The notes below the pieces were generated by a model, which did not search any database, was not told the origin of the DNA, and saw only the letters and a list, made by a program, of their open reading frames with translations. Positions 36,917 through 52,811 of a DNA stretch of 64,000 nt are shown one piece after another; position 1 is the stretch's first letter; the number at the start of each line of letters is the position of its first letter. Source of the DNA: Acanthochromis polyacanthus (Eukaryota > Chordata > Actinopteri > Pomacentridae); the NCBI RefSeq assembly GCF_021347895.1, contig NC_067135.1, forward strand, positions 1 through 64,000, read 5' to 3'. A program made the position numbers and the translations under genes.

Positions 36917-39438
36917 ATGATGGACAGCATCTGGCTGGGTGTCTGGTGTCTCTCAGGTCAGTCAATTCTTCATTTATTGTTAAACAGAGCTTATTATTGT
37001 GTATTACTGGAACAAAGGTACTCTGTTCATTTAGAGTCATGCTGTATTTTCAGAAGTCTTGTGTTTTCCTCACAGGGTGGCTCGTCCTCCCCGCCTGCTC
37101 CCTCCGTCAGTACTACTTTGTCAACAAACCTTTAACTTGGAATGAAGCTCAGACCTACTGCAGACAGAACTACACAGACCTGGCCACCATTGAAAACACT
37201 GAAGACGTGAAGGAACTGGAGAGTCTGGTTTCATTTGCTAACGTAGAGTCTGAGGTCTGGTTCGGTCTGTACAATGAGAGCAACTTGAAGTGGTCGGATG
37301 GGTTCACAGGAAGCGGGGCTGAGTTTCAGAGCTGGAAAGCTGGTGGAAACGACTTTGAAATGGGTTCCTTCTGTGTGGCCAGCTCGTCAGAATGGCTCGT
37401 GGAAAATTGTGAGGAGCGGAAACCATTTATCTGTTACTATGGTAAGGATAGGCATTGTATATTTTAATTTGAAATGCCATAGCCATAAAGTTTCCATCAA
37501 TTTCATGAGTTCAGACAACAGCTACTGAATTCTGTTCAACCAACAAACTATTTAGACTTTGGGGAATTTGCTTTTCTTCGACAGTCAAAGCTGTTTTTAT
37601 TTACTTAATGATCAGTAGCATGATCACAAGTCTAAAAGTTCTTCCAACTGTGTGTGTGTGTGTGTGTTCTCCACAGACATCTCATACCATCAAACATCAG
37701 TCATTACTAGAATATTCATCATTATGTATTTTATACATTTGTTTTAACTCTAGTTTTCAGTCTAACAGCATTTGCTATGATATCTTCTTTTCGCACATTG
37801 TGCTCAAAAGATACTACACTACAGAGGATACTAGTGAATTCAAGAGGAAGTAAAATGAAGTTATCAAGCCAATTTCATTCACTTTCAAATTAAGTGATGT
37901 TAAAGTTTGAGTTTAAATTACACAACATTTTAAGCTGAAGCGATTTAAAAAGTTTAAATCAGAAAAGTAGTGTTTTTATCTTACAGTTCAGTGGTTAGAA
38001 TGTGTCACTTGAAATACGTTTCAAAGTGTGTTCAGAAAATCAGCATGTGAACTCATTTCACTCCTGAAACTGCAGGAACAGAAGACAATCGTGAGTTTGT
38101 TTATTACAAGAAGTTCTTGAGTTGGTCCGATGCTCAGAAGTTCTGCAGGAGGGACTTTGTTGATCTGGCCACTGTGAGGAATGACAACGAGCAGCAGAAG
38201 ATCTGGAACAAAGTGAAGCTTTATAAAACGGCATGGATCGGCCTGTTCGGAGATCCTGATCTTTACTGGTCTGATGGGAGCAGCTTCTCCTGGTCCATCT
38301 TCAGTGGTTCAACTCCGATCGGCTCCACGACAGCCTCATGTGGTTCCATGTCTCTGAAGAGATCCATGAAATGGAAGCTCTCGAACTGTGAACAAAGGTT
38401 CCCCTTTGTGTGCCACAGAGTCGCTGGTGAGTGTTTTACTGACCATCACTTATTTACATTCATGTGCTGTATACAACGAAAGCAGCTTCAAGGATTTCTG
38501 CTCTCTTTTTATGTTTGGATGCAGACATAAGGCATGGTAAGGTGTTGAAGTTGAGGTTTGAATTGAAGGACGACTCCGTGGATCTGAACAACCCTGAGGT
38601 CAAAGCAGAACTCCTGAAAAAGGCAAGTGTCCAAACTCCACCCCGACACGTCACAAACATTCAGAGTAGATCACAGGAAGAATGAAAGGCAACTTTTAAA
38701 GAAACAAAACAGATTTAGATTAATACCCAACTGGCAGGAAACTCTCTCACAGAATCACCTGCAAGTTCTCACAATCTTTTCAAATAATATATTTTAATCA
38801 AATTTTAACTGAACAGCTTAAGAAAAAAATAATTTTCCGTAAAACTCCCATGAAGTCAATATCATGTTTAATGTCAACATTCAGAGGATGATGTCAGGAA
38901 CACAGATGATGATCTGAGATGACAAAGGACGAATGTTCTCCAACCAACATTCACAAAAAGCTGCTCAGACAGTGTGGCCGCCTCAGATCATTTGTGTTAT
39001 AATAAAGGTGGAATATTTTGTCATTTTGTTGAAGGAACACGATAGAATGTTATTCTTTCAAACATTTTCACAATAATAGCAAAGGAAGAACATTCTCAGT
39101 GCAACATTCAGTTCTGAGATCATTCCAGCACAACGGTTTAACGTTCTCGCAAAAACATTTTTAGGAAGTCCTTGGTTATCCTGCTTTTAAGAAAAACTTT
39201 CTGGGAAGTAAAAAAAAACTTCAGTAGAACTTTCTCAAAATGCTTTTCTAACAGTCAGATTGTCACTGCATGTTTGACCGTTGCTGCCATGTTGTTCTCC
39301 CAGCTGCAGGACAGACTGAAGGAGAACGGAGTGAGTGGAGTCACCCTGAGGTGGAGAGAACAGCCTGATGGGAAAGCGTTCCACAAGGAGGAGACTCAAG
39401 GAACCTGTCCTGCAACTCCTCAAACAGCAGTGTGTTAA
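36917..39438 (+). CDS. Lectin C: secreted protein with two C-type lectin-like domains
   Basis: Exons 36917-36956, 37076-37441, 38076-38426, 38525-38622 and 39304-39438 give 329 residues. It groups with lectin B (NESNLKWSDG; 351-bp exon 3) but has private replacements in the CTLD1 long loop (KAGGNDFEMGSFCVASSSEW) and at the CTLD2 start (FVYYKKFLSWSDAQKFCRRD). It also has SWSIFSGSTPIGSTTASC where the others read SWSNFNGSTP. All CTLD cysteines, splice sites and the GC donor of intron 4 (38623) are kept. The ORF is intact; no calcium-sugar motif is present. Confidence 0.88.
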
Positions 39439-40614
39439 CCAACAGCGCCCTCTTCTGTACCAATGTGTTTATTACTGCCTCTGGGTTCACTGCAGTTTAT
39501 TTAGACTCCTGCTATCCACCGGTTTTGTGTGTGGGTGGAACTTATCCTTGCAACTTTCACAGCAAACTCATAAGCTGATATCTACAATTACAGCTGTTTT
39601 TTATTTAAGTGCTTTTTAGTTGGCAGGCTAATATGAATTTCTATTATTTTGCAGAGTGGTTCTGGATGCATCATATTTACTGTGTGTTTGTATCATCGTA
39701 AATAAAAAAGAAAGAAAAATAAATATTCTAAGGAAAAAATGAAGCCTGTTTTATGTGAGGAATGTTTTTCTTTTTATGTATTCTGTAATTTCACATTTGT
39801 TGCTCCCACTGTTTATTTCTGCATTTTATAGCACAAACTTGACTTTTAGGATCATCTCAAGTGCAAGAAAGGAGGATTACAGGCATCCTGATGCAGATCT
39901 TCTTGGTTCTCTTCTGTCAAAAGTGCTTCAATGAGGTATTTTAGTTTTCACGTTTAAGTGAGAAACTTTACTGTCCTTGTTGAAAATAGTATTTGGTTTC
40001 AGGACAAAACAAAGATGAAGACTAATGAAGTTACTTTTACAAAAACATTTTCACAAATCGGTGAACAAGCAGCTATTTAAGAATATTACTCTTCATTCTG
40101 TCCAATTTAATCCAGATAGAGACAAAAAGAACCATAACGAGTTCCCATTACATTGGAGGATTTGAAAAACAGTTATTAGATCCTGGTGTCTTCTCAGGTT
40201 TTGTGCATAAATTATGCAAGAATTTAAAGCTGCTGAGAACTGAGTACTTGGTGGAGTTACAATAACCAGAGTCTATACAAAAAAAATACTGAAGACGACA
40301 CTAATCCATGTAAGGTTTGACCTAGGCAGGAGAACAAGACTACAGAGAACTAGAACTATACATCTAACAGAGTAAACAACAACACGGTCAGTCTAGCACT
40401 AGCAAACCCAAGAGTGGATCAGTTGATACATATCACTATTGAACCCAGAGAAGGATCATTTGACCCTAATCAGCATATCTTTTGTGAGTATTGAGGTCCT
40501 TAAAAAGGCAATCAAGCAGACGACCTTTTTACACATTCCTGTGGGGTCACTGCGTGGGTGTGACACGGTGGTGTTCACAGATCAACAAGCTGCAGTTTGC
40601 CTACTCCTGCTCTA

Positions 40615-42399
40615 CAGTGGGTTCGGAAAATATTCAGACCCCTTGAAATTTTTCATTCTCTTTGTCATTGCAGCCATTTGCCAAAACCAAAAAGTTCATT
40701 TTATTTCTCATTAATGTACACTCAGCACCCCATCTTAACACAAATGTAGAAATTTTTGCAAATTTATTAAAAAAGAAAAACTGAAATATCACAGGTGATG
40801 AGCAGTGCCTGGTTTTCTCCACACATACCGCTTAGAATTAACACCAAAAAGTTCAATCTTGGTCTCATCAGACCAGAGAATCTTATCTCTCATAGTCTGG
40901 GAGTCCTTCTTGTGTTTTTTTGGCAAACTCTATGCGGGCTTTCATGTGTCTTGCACTGAGGAGAGGCTTCCGTCGGGCCACTCTGCCATAAAGCCCCGAC
41001 TGGTGGAGGGCTGCAGTGATAGTTGACTTTGTGGAACTTTCTCCTATCTCCCGACTGCATCTCTGGAGCTCAGCCACAGTGATCTTTGGGTTCTTCTTCA
41101 CCTCTCTCACCAAGGCTCTTCTCCCACCATTGCTCAGTTTGGTAGTGATGGTGAAATCGAAGCTTCATGAAGCAATGAACCACTTTGACACATCTGCTTC
41201 AAGAATGACACATTGCTTCGAAGCATTTGACACAATCAGAAGAGTGACATCTGCTGGTCCTGTGTCAGAACTGCACCTTAGTGGAAAAAAATGAAAAAGC
41301 CTCAGGACAGCTTGTCTCACACCGCTTTGTACTTGCAATAAATATTTTAAAACGTTATATATGTATATTTGTGTGCATATATGTGTAGTGTGTTTCTATG
41401 AATGAATGTGTGTTGTGTATGAGTGAATCTATGTGTATATATCTGTGTGTTATTTAATGTATGAAATGCAACTAGATATATCTAAACTAAATTCTAACTA
41501 AATGTATACTCTCCCTAACTTCTCTCAAAATGGCAAATGCACTAGCGTGATCTCCTCCTCTCAAAAACCCACAATTTGAGGAGTAAATCAGACCCCTATG
41601 CCTTTTAAGACCTGGACAAATTGAAATGTCCGACCCCTTCAAAGTTCGCTCGAAGCACCGCGACACGCGATGTGACGTAACGAGGCCTCGTTCTCGATCG
41701 TCACGTGATTGTGGGCGTGCTGAAGCAGGGATCGAAACACCGTCTCGGAACACTTTGGCTTCAAAAGCTCGGCACTGTGTCGAGCAAACTGGCTCGAGCA
41801 TAACATCACTACAGTTTAGCTGGACGGCCAGGTCTAGGAAGAGTTGTGGTCGTCCCAAACTTCTTCCATTTGAGGATTATGGAGGCCACTGTGCTCTGAG
41901 GAACCTTGAGTGCTGCAGAAATTCTTTTGTAACCTTGGCCAGATCTGTGCCTTGCCACAATTCTGTCTCTGAGCTCCTTGGGCAGTTCCTTCCACCTCAT
42001 GATTCTCATTTGCTCTGACATGCACCGTGATCTGAAAGGTCTTATATAGACAGGTATGTGCCTTTCCTAATCAAGTCCAATCAGTTTAATTAAACACAGC
42101 TGGACTCCAATAAAGAAGCAGAACCATCTCGAGGAGGATCAGAAGAAATGGACAGCATGTGAGTTAAATATGAATGTCGCTGCAAAGGCTCTGAATACTT
42201 CTGACCATGTGATATTTCAGTTTTTCTTTTTTAATACATTTGCAAAAATTTCTACATTTCTGTTTTTTTCTGTCAAGATGGGGTGCTGAGTGTACATTAA
42301 TGAGAAATAAAATGATTTTTTTTTTTATTTTGGCAAATGGCTGCAATGACACAGAGAGTGAAAAATTTCAAGGGGTCTGAATACTTTCCGTACCCACTG
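40615..42399 (-). mobile_element. Tc1/mariner element (family 2) with nested hAT (U3)
   Basis: Same structure and same internal hAT as the U1 copy, bounded by TA. The transposase half-gene (40789-42021) is split by the hAT and has the same extra T as the U1 copy, so the two copies are duplicates of one parent. Confidence 0.85.
41143..41811. mobile_element. Non-autonomous hAT element nested in Tc1 (U3)
   Basis: 669 bp, TAGTGATG...CATCACTA, flanked by CAGTTTGG (41135-41142) and CAGTTTAG (41812-41819). It even shares the one-base difference between the two target copies with the U1 insertion, proving common descent. Confidence 0.8.
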
Positions 42400-42869
42400 T
42401 ATATACAAGATACAGTGTAACTAAATATTCAGACACAGAAATTGAGACAGTTGTTCTTTTGTAATGTTTTCATGTCAGACACTTCTTCTCAATAAATCCT
42501 CAGCAAAAAAGACCAAAAAAAAACATGAGTTTCGATATCTTCCTACCATTTTGTCAAATCGTGGAACGAGTCAATCCAAATTGAAAACCCTACAGAGGAA
42601 TCACTCATTATTCATTGAGACAGATGGTTTGAAAGGAGTACAAGAGAATATTTTGTCAAAGCACAGACAGCACCTCTCAGCCACATACAATGCAGTATTG
42701 GACTTTGTAGTGTATGTAAGACTGTATGATTGAGTGGATGTGAGACTTTGATAGTGTGTGTGCAAGAGAGAATGAATAATGATTTTAATCCTGATAAGTA
42801 CATTATTATTTATTGAAAATAATGGCAAAATAATGATATTTCTTAGATGATTTTAATACATTACATATA

Positions 42870-44503
<1,634 letters not shown>

Positions 44504-44591
44504 TAGTTCTGGTCAAATGTCACAAAAGAAGAAATTGCCATTCATAAAAATACAGATCTTCCCTTAAAAGTGACCTGATCAGTGTATCAGT

Positions 44592-45172
44592 TAGCCTAGC
44601 CGCGCTAGACAATCCACGGCAACGAATTTAATTCTCTGCCAGGGTGGGTCAAATTACCCTCCATAAGGCTCGAGGCTGGATTCTCCTAAAACTGGCCAGA
44701 CGAATCACCATGAAGTGTAGAGTCAGAAGGCGGGCGTAACGAAGTGACGACAGAGGCGTGACGATTCTGACAGAAACAACCGGTGCACAATAAACAGTTA
44801 TCTTTCGACTCGGCTTTGGCCACAGCCCTTAAAGATTTGAAACTAAAATTCAACTTGAAAGATAAACAAAGGACGGCACTGAAGTATTTCATTGAGAAGA
44901 AAGACGTATTGGGACTTATGCCGACGGGATATGGCAAATCCTTAATATACCAGTTGGCTCCGCTGGTTGGGAAGCTAATGGGACTTAGCCACAATCCGCC
45001 GGCGCTCTAGGAACTCCGTCACCCTATTCGTTGTGTTGATTGGTTGTATACCTACCCAATTGCTGCAGAGGGATTTGATAGACAACCTTTTAGCCCGCCT
45101 CCCTCCCTGTCGAGCAGCCCTAGACCCTTGTGCCGTCAGAATTCAGAACATGGGTCTAGCGCGGCTAGGCTA
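44592..45172 (+). mobile_element. RecQ-fragment inverted-repeat element, uninterrupted (U3)
   Basis: 581 bp flanked by TGTATCAGT (44583-44591, 45173-45181), the same length as the U1b copy. The helicase-like fragment is at 44783-45010. Confidence 0.75.
44783..45010 (+). pseudogene. RecQ-like helicase exon fragment (U3)
   Basis: 75 codons with NLKDKQRTALKYFIEKKDV and MPTGYGKSLIYQLAPLV (Walker A). One replacement (C to Y) distinguishes it from the U1b copy. The remaining helicase motifs are missing, as in the other copies. Confidence 0.65.
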
Positions 45173-46003
45173 TGTATCAGTAGGACCAGCAGTAAATATT
45201 TATATTGGAGTGACTGGTGAACGTGTAGCATTATGTGCTGGGGATATTCTGTGTGGAGACCTGGGGAAATAAACCTATTCAGGATATCTCGGTTCAGTTT
45301 GTGCTATTGGCCAGAGCATAAGACGTCATGGCAACAGCGTAAGGGTTGGTGAGGTGCTTTGCAAACTCTGGACACACAGAAAAGAGAAAAAGAAAGACTA
45401 GAGAGCAGAGTAGTCATGTTGTGGTCAAAACAGCAATCACCACCAGCCATTATGATAATCAATTAACTGATCGGAGTCATTTCTTGTGTCAATTCTCTCA
45501 TTCAAACTTTAGAAATTTGAATACTTTCTGGATTCCTTTCTTCTCTGACAGCAAATTGAAATATTTGGGATGCAGACAAAGTTGGACATTTGAGGACATC
45601 ATTTTGGATCTGTTGGCTTCACTGACAGGCACCTTTTAGCTAAAGGAGCCCAACAATATACACCGGTACATGCAGGTGTTACTTAAGAAGCCATCCACTG
45701 TTTTATATTTACAGACTGTTAAAGTCACTTAAGCAGATCAGCACTACTGTTTGTTGTAGGAACCTTCACACTTTAGCTGCAAATGTTACTCAAAATATAG
45801 TTGCAATTTCTGGTCAGTAAGTTCTCATTATAAAGACAGTTTCTTTCCAGTAAAGGAAAGAGGAAAAACATATTGGCTTAAAATGTGATCAAATCCAGCT
45901 AAACACAACAGAGTAAACGGCTCCTCGGAAATCAGGTGTTGTGCAATTTTCACACTCCCCGGAAAAATCTGACTCCCCCTTTGCGTGAACGCACGTGACT
46001 TAA

Positions 46004-46917
46004 AGCTGCTGTCCGGAGTTTCCGTTTGTTTTCAATTTATGTATCATTTTTTAACAAAGCTTAAATGTGTTAGTCTAGTTCGATACTATAATATAAAGTT
46101 AGTATAACGCGATATAAAAATTTATTCCTGAGCTCCGCCTTCCTCTCATAGACCCCCATGTTATTCCAAAAAGCGCCGGTCGCTGCCGACCAATCAAGTT
46201 CGAGCTTCAGCTTTGTCATGCTGTCAATCAACGGTTACGCGCACAGCAAGCAAGCCCATGCAGAGGTGGGCGAGCTACGCACTACGCAAGCGCGCGCACA
46301 TTTGTTTTGCTTGTGGAGGAGAGAGCATCAGGGCTCAGCAACTTCCAGAAAAGTTACCAATCCCACGGCTTGTCAGGCCAAGAGACTGCAGGACGTTTTT
46401 TGGCTCGGGGTGCTCGCGTCGCTCCCCGACCACGGCCTCCATAGCCCGCCTGACGGCTTCGTTTAGATGCCCGACCTCTGGAGGAAGATGTTGGGGCATC
46501 TGGGACATACTCTTCGTCAGAGGAGTCATGCAATTCTGAACTCTAGATAGAAATAAATAAACAATGTAACACATATACACACGTAAATGCACTAAGTTTG
46601 ATAAACAACGTCATCGAGAGGGATACACGAGTGTAATCACATATTGAAACTTTACTCGTTCGTCCTAGCAGATTCATGTTATTTTGGTATTAGGACAAGT
46701 TAGACTCAATACAGCATTCTAACGTAATTCCTTTATTATTTACTGAATGTACTAAATGTAGAAGAGGGGAAAACAGCAAAACAGGCAAGATGCTGCAGCA
46801 CTCCCGGCACTCCTCTCATGTACTGCGCGCGTGCACAAATAAAGGAGCGAAATCAGAGGGAGGGAGGGACCAACAGTGTTCTGGGAGACGCTGCGATTCA
46901 AACTCCGGGCAGCAGCT
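46004..46917 (-). mobile_element. TTAA-flanked (piggyBac/Kolobok-like) deletion derivative (U4)
   Basis: 914 bp, flanked by TTAA at 46000-46003 and 46918-46921, a duplicate of 14511-15424 with few changes. One change creates a TAG in the acidic/basic minus-strand frame upstream part (CTCTAG for CTCGAG near 46543). It has the same split-origin flanks as the U1b copy. Confidence 0.65.
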
Positions 46918-47726
46918 TTAATGAACAGATTTAAATGAGAAGGAAATAAGATGTGAAAGTGCACAGAATTACAAACAAAACAACAGAGAGACTCAGTAAA
47001 ATGATCAGCAGAGTTGTGACTTCCAGGTTTCTGACTACAGAACAGCTTCACTGCTTCGACCACAAATCAACACTGTCCATCCACTCACTGCGTCAAGGAC
47101 CTACAAACATGATACACACCTGCTCACAGTCTGTTATTTACTATTTGAACCTGATAATCACACAACTTTCAAGTGAAATGTGAGACACTGTTGGTTCTAA
47201 TCAGTGTCAAGAGTGATTTGAATTTCCCTCAGAATTAATAAAGTATCTGTCTATCTCCTGCAGCTGATGATAAGAAACAACAGCGGCTTTGAGTTTTATT
47301 TAACCAAGAAGCAGGAGTGTGAACAAATCAGTGAAGAAGTTACTTTGCTTAAGTTGGGTCTGTCTTAACTTCACCTCAGTGGTTGCAAAAATACAAAGCA
47401 GAAACAATCACAAAGCTCCAGTTCTGCTCTTTCTTTGTGATATAGCATGAACATATCAATGCACAGATTTTAACACATCTGCAAAATAACATTTCTTTGC
47501 AATGATCTGCATGTGGATTAGAAGTGTAGTTCAGTTGGTACCTAAAGTTCTCTTACGTAAAGTCGAGACAGATGAGCATTGAGCTATGCAAATCAGTGTC
47601 TGTGAAACACATGCAAACTATGTTTGTGTAACTACATTTACACAAGTTACACTGTCAGGAAAAGCTCAGATAAAAAACCCCAATAAAATCAATAAGGATG
47701 TTTTTTTTTTCTGTTATTGCACTGGA

Positions 47727-48100
47727 CATGGGGCTGCTCAGTGGGATACTGGGTCGCACTTTCGCCTTGCAGCAAGAATATCCCCGGTTCAAATCCCGGG
47801 GTGGGCCTGGGATCTTTCTGCATGGAGTTTGCATGTTCTCCCTGAGCATGTGTGGGTTTTCTCCGGGCACTCCGGCTTCCTCCCACAGTCCAAAAAAAAT
47901 ATGCTGAGGTTAATTGGTTACTCTAAATTGCCCGTAGGTGTGAATGTGAGTGTGATTGTTTGTGTGTACATGTAGCCCTGCGACAGACTGGCGACCTGTC
48001 CAGGGTGTCCCCTGCCTTCGCCCGAGTCAGCTGGGATAGGCTCCAGCACCCCCCTGCTACCCTAATGAGGATAAAGTGGTGTATAGAGAATGGATGGCTG
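47727..48100 (+). repeat. SINE-like repeat with tRNA-like head (U4)
   Basis: Counterpart of 4962-5333 at the same site upstream of lectin D. The B-box reads GGTTCAAATCC here, one change from the consensus. Confidence 0.7.
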
Positions 48101-48777
48101 TACTGGATATTATCTGCCATTAAAAAATGAAAATCTTTTAGAAAGTTCTTTATTTGCCTAATCTTAGTATACATCATTTTGTTTTCAAATAATTATTTGG
48201 AAACTTTAAGTATTTTTTCCTGATTTAAATACAATAATTAAAAAAAAACACAGGTAAGATAACATTAGCATTTGTACAAATACTGATGGAAAAACTGAGG
48301 ATTTGTTAACTTGGCAGTTTTGGGCTGTTTTGTGGTTAACATAAAAATTAATGCTTTTATTCTGTTCTGTTACTTGACATTATCTGTAATCAAGAAAAAC
48401 GGAGTGAATCTATACACTGATAGTAAACTGCTGAATAAAAAGCTAAAGTTAAAATTATTACACAGAAGAGCACTGAGCAGCCATGTGTTTGTAGATCACT
48501 CTGTAAAAAAAGTGAATGTTGTCCTGTGAGACATTTGCAGCTCATTTGTCTTCAAGGAGTCTCTACATGGGATCATCTTATTTGCAACATTTGCATGGAT
48601 GGTAAGGATATAGGCCACTTTGGGTGATGTAGTGTTCAAAAAGCATTTACATGCAGTGATCCATGGCGCCACTTTCCCTAAAGTGAACAACCCAATGACG
48701 TTTCTCAGAGAAACCAAGCAGGAATAGACTTTGAATATTAAGGCAGAGTCTCCTTTTACTGTCCACAGAGCTGCATC

Positions 48778-51451
48778 ATGATGGACAGCATCTGGCTGGG
48801 TGTCTGGTGTCTCTCAGGTCAGTCAATTCTTCATTTATTGTTAAACAGAGCTTATTATTGTGTATTACTGGAACAAAGGTACTCTGTTCATTTAGAGTCA
48901 TGCTGTATTTTCAGAAGTCTTGTGTTTTCCTCACAGGGTGGCTCGTCCTCCCCGCCTGCTCCCTCCGTCAGTACTACTTTGTCAACAAACCTTTAACTTG
49001 GAATGAAGCTCAGACCTACTGCAGACAGCGCTACACAGACCTGGCCACCATTGAAAACACTGAAGACGTGAAGGAACTGGAGAGTCTGGTTTCATTTGCT
49101 AACGTAGAGTCTGAGGTCTGGTTCGGTCTGTACAGTGAGATCAACTGGAAGTGGTCGGATGGGTTCACAGGAAGCGGGGCTGAGTTTCGGAGCTGGAAAG
49201 CTGGTGGAAAAGACTCTGAAATGGGTCCCTTCTGTGTGGCCACTTGGTCAGGATGGCTCGTGGAAAATTGTGAGACGCGGAAATCATTTATTTGTTACCA
49301 TGGTAAGGATAGGCATTGTATATTTTAATTTGAAATGCCATAGCCATAAAGTTTGCATCAATTTCATGAGTTTAGACAACAGCTACTGAATTCTGTTCAA
49401 CCAACAAACTATTTAGACTTTGGGGAATTTGCTCTTCTTCTACAGTCAAAGCTGTTTTTATTTACTTAATGATCAGTAGCATGATCACAAGTCTAAAAGT
49501 TCTTCCAACTGTGTGTGTGTGTGTGTGTTCTCCACAGACATCTCATACCATCAAACATCAGTCATTACTAGAATATTCATCATTATGTGTTTTATACATC
49601 TGTTTTAACTCTAGTTTTCAGTCTAACAGCATTTGCTATGATATCTTCTTTTCGCACATTGTGCTCAAAAGATACTACACTACAGAGGATACTAGTGAAT
49701 TCAAGAGGAAGTAAAATGAAGTTATTAAGCCAATTTCATTCACTTTCAAATTAAGTGATGTTAAAGTTTGAGTTTAAATTACACAACATTTTAAGCTGAA
49801 GCGATTTAAAAAGTTTAAATCAGAAAAGTAGTGTTTTTATCTTACAGTTCAGTGGTTAGAATGTGTCACTTGAAATACGTTTCAAAGTGTGTTCAGAAAA
49901 TCAGCATGTGAACTCATTTCACTCCTGAAACTGCAGGAACAGAAGACAATCGTGAGTTTGTTCTTATCCAGACGTCCAAGAGTTGGTCCGATGCTCAGAA
50001 GTACTGCAGGGAGAACTTTGTTGATCTGGCCACTGTGAGCAACGACAACGAGCAGCAGAAGGTCTGGAACAAACTGTTGATTAAAACGGCATGGATCGGC
50101 CTGTTCGGACATCCTGATCTTTATTGGTCTGATGGGAGCAGCTTCTCCTGGTCCAACTTCAATGGTTCAACTCCGATCGGCTCCATGACAGACTCATGTG
50201 GTTCCATGTCTCTGAAGAGATCCATGAAATGGAAGCTCTCGAACTGTGAACAAAGGTTCCCCTTTGTGTGCCACAGAGTCCCTGGTGAGTGTTTTACTGA
50301 ACATCACTTATTTACATTCATGTGCTGTATACAACGAAAGCAGCTTCAAGGATTTCTGCTCTCTTTTTATGTTTGGATGCAGACATAAGGCATGGTAAGG
50401 TGTTGAAGTTGAGGTTTGAATTGAAGGACGACTCCGTGGATCTGAACAACCCTGAGGTCAAAGCAGAACTCCTGAAAAAGGCAAGTGTCCAAACTCCACC
50501 CCGACACGTCAAACATTCAGAGTAGATCACAGGAAGAATGAAAGGTAACTTTTAAAGAAACAAAACAGATTTAGATTAATACCCAACTGGCAGGAAACTC
50601 TCTCACAGAATCACCTGCAAGTTCTCACAATCTTTTCAAATCATATATTTTAATCAAATTTTAACTGAACAGCTTAAGAAAAAAATCATTTTCAGTAAAA
50701 CTCCCATGAAGTCAATATCATGTTTAATGTCAGCATTCAGAGGATGATGTCAGGAACACAGATGATGATCTGAGATGACAAAGGACGAATGTTCTCCAAC
50801 CAACATTCACAAAAAGCTGCTCAGACAGTATGGCCGCCTCAGATCATTTGTGTTATAATAAAGGTGGAATATTTTGTCATTTTGTTGAAGGAACACGATA
50901 GAATGTTCTTCTTTCAAACATTTTCACAATAATAGCAAAGGAAGATTGCAACATTTTTAATGAATTATTTACTTTTATTTTGTTATGCTGTTGCTGGCAT
51001 TTTCATCTGCCCAGGGACTACAGTTGGAAACTAGCTTTATAGCTAAAACTGGTACATTTACAGAAATGTTGATTAATGTGCACTGTCCCTGTTCAAATAA
51101 ACTAATAAAATAAAACAAAAACATTCAGTTCTGAGATCATTCCAGCACAATGGTTTAACAACGATCTCGCGAAACACTTTTCGGAAGTCTTTAGTCACCC
51201 TGCTTTTAAGAAAAAGAAATAAAATTGAAAACTTCAGTAGAACTTTCTCAAAATGCTTTTCTAACAGTCAGATTGTCACTGCATGTTTGACCGTTGCTGC
51301 CATGTTGTTCTCCCAGCTGCAGGACAGACTGGAGGAGAACGGAGTGAGTGGAGTCACCCTGAGGTGGAGAGAACAGCCTGATGGGAAAGCGTTCCACAAG
51401 GAGGAGACTCAAGGAACCTGTCCTGCAACTCCTCAAACAGCAGTGTGCTAA
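48778..51451 (+). CDS. Lectin D: secreted protein with two C-type lectin-like domains
   Basis: Exons 48778-48817, 48937-49302, 49937-50284, 50383-50480 and 51317-51451 give 328 residues. It groups with lectin A (SEINWKWSDG; FVLIQTSKSWSDAQKYC; 348-bp exon 3). Private changes include TYCRQRYTDL, CVATWSGWLVENC and GLFGHPDLYW. The final Cys codon is TGC. Disulphide cysteines, WIGL and the GC donor (50481) are kept. Intron 4 is the longest (836 bp) and retains a LINE-like 3' tail (about 50990-51118) that is partly deleted in the other copies. The ORF is intact; the protein is likely secreted; the ligand is unknown. Confidence 0.88.
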
Positions 51452-52811
51452 CCAACAGCGCCCTCTTCTGTACCAATGTGTTTATTACTGCCTCTGGGTT
51501 CACTGCAGTTTATTTAGACTCCTGCTATCCACCGGTTTTGTGTGTGGGTGGAACTTTTTCTTGCAACTTTCACAGCAAACTCATAAGCTGATATCTACAA
51601 TTACAGCTGTTTGTTATTTAAGTGCTTTTTAGTTGGCAGGTTAATATGAATTTCTGTTATTTTGCAGAGTGGTTCTGGATGCATCATATTTACTGTGTGT
51701 TTGTATCATCGTAAATAAAAAAGAAAGAAAAATAAATATTCTAAGAAAAAAATGAAGCCTGTTTTATGTGAGGAATGTTTTTCTTTTTATGTATTCTGTA
51801 ATTTCACATTTGTTGCTCCCATTGCTTATTTCTGCATTTTATAGCACAAACTTGACTTTTAGGATCATCTCAAGTGCAAGAAAGGAGGATTACAGGTATC
51901 CTGCTGCAGATCTTCTTGGTTCTCTTCTGTCAAAAGTGCTTCAATGAGGTATTTTAGTTTTCACGTTTAAGTGAGAAACTTTACTGTCCTTGTTGAAAAT
52001 AGTATTTGGTTTCAGGACAAAACAAAGATGAAGACTAATGAAGTTACTTTTACAAAAACATTTTCACAAATCGGTGAACAAGCAGCTATTTAAGAATATT
52101 ACTCTTCATTCTGTCCAATTTAATCCAGATAGAGACAAAAAGAACCATAACGAGTTCCCATTACATTGGAGGATTTGAAAAACAGTTATTAGATCCCGGT
52201 GTCTTCTCAGGTTTTGTGCATAAATTGTGCAAGAATTTAAAGCTGCTGAAAACTGAGTACTTGGTGGAGTTACAATAACCAGAGTCTATACAAAAAAAAT
52301 ACTGAAGACGACACGAATCCACGTAAGGTTTGACCTAGGCAGCAGAACAAGACTACAGAGAACTAGAACTATACATCTAACAGAGTAAACAACAACATGG
52401 TCAGTCTAGCACGAGCAAACCCAAGAGTGGATCAGTTGATACATATCACTATTGAACCCAGAGAAGGATCATTTGACCCTAATCAGCATATCTTTTGTGA
52501 GTATTGAGGTCCTTAAAAAGGCAATCAAGCAGACGACCTTTTTACACATTCCTGTGGGGTCACTGTGTGGGTGTGACACGGTGGTGTTCACAGATCAACA
52601 AGCTGCAGTTTGCCTACTCCTGCTCTACAGTGGGTTCGGAAAATATTCAGACCCCTTGAAATTTTTCACTCTCTTTGTCATTGCAGCCATTTGCCAAAAT
52701 CAAAAAAGTTCATTTTATTTCTCATTAATGTACACTCAGCACCCATGGGCGTAACGGACGCGGGGTACGCGTGGGACATGTACCCCGCACTTTCCACATC
52801 TGTCCCCTCTG

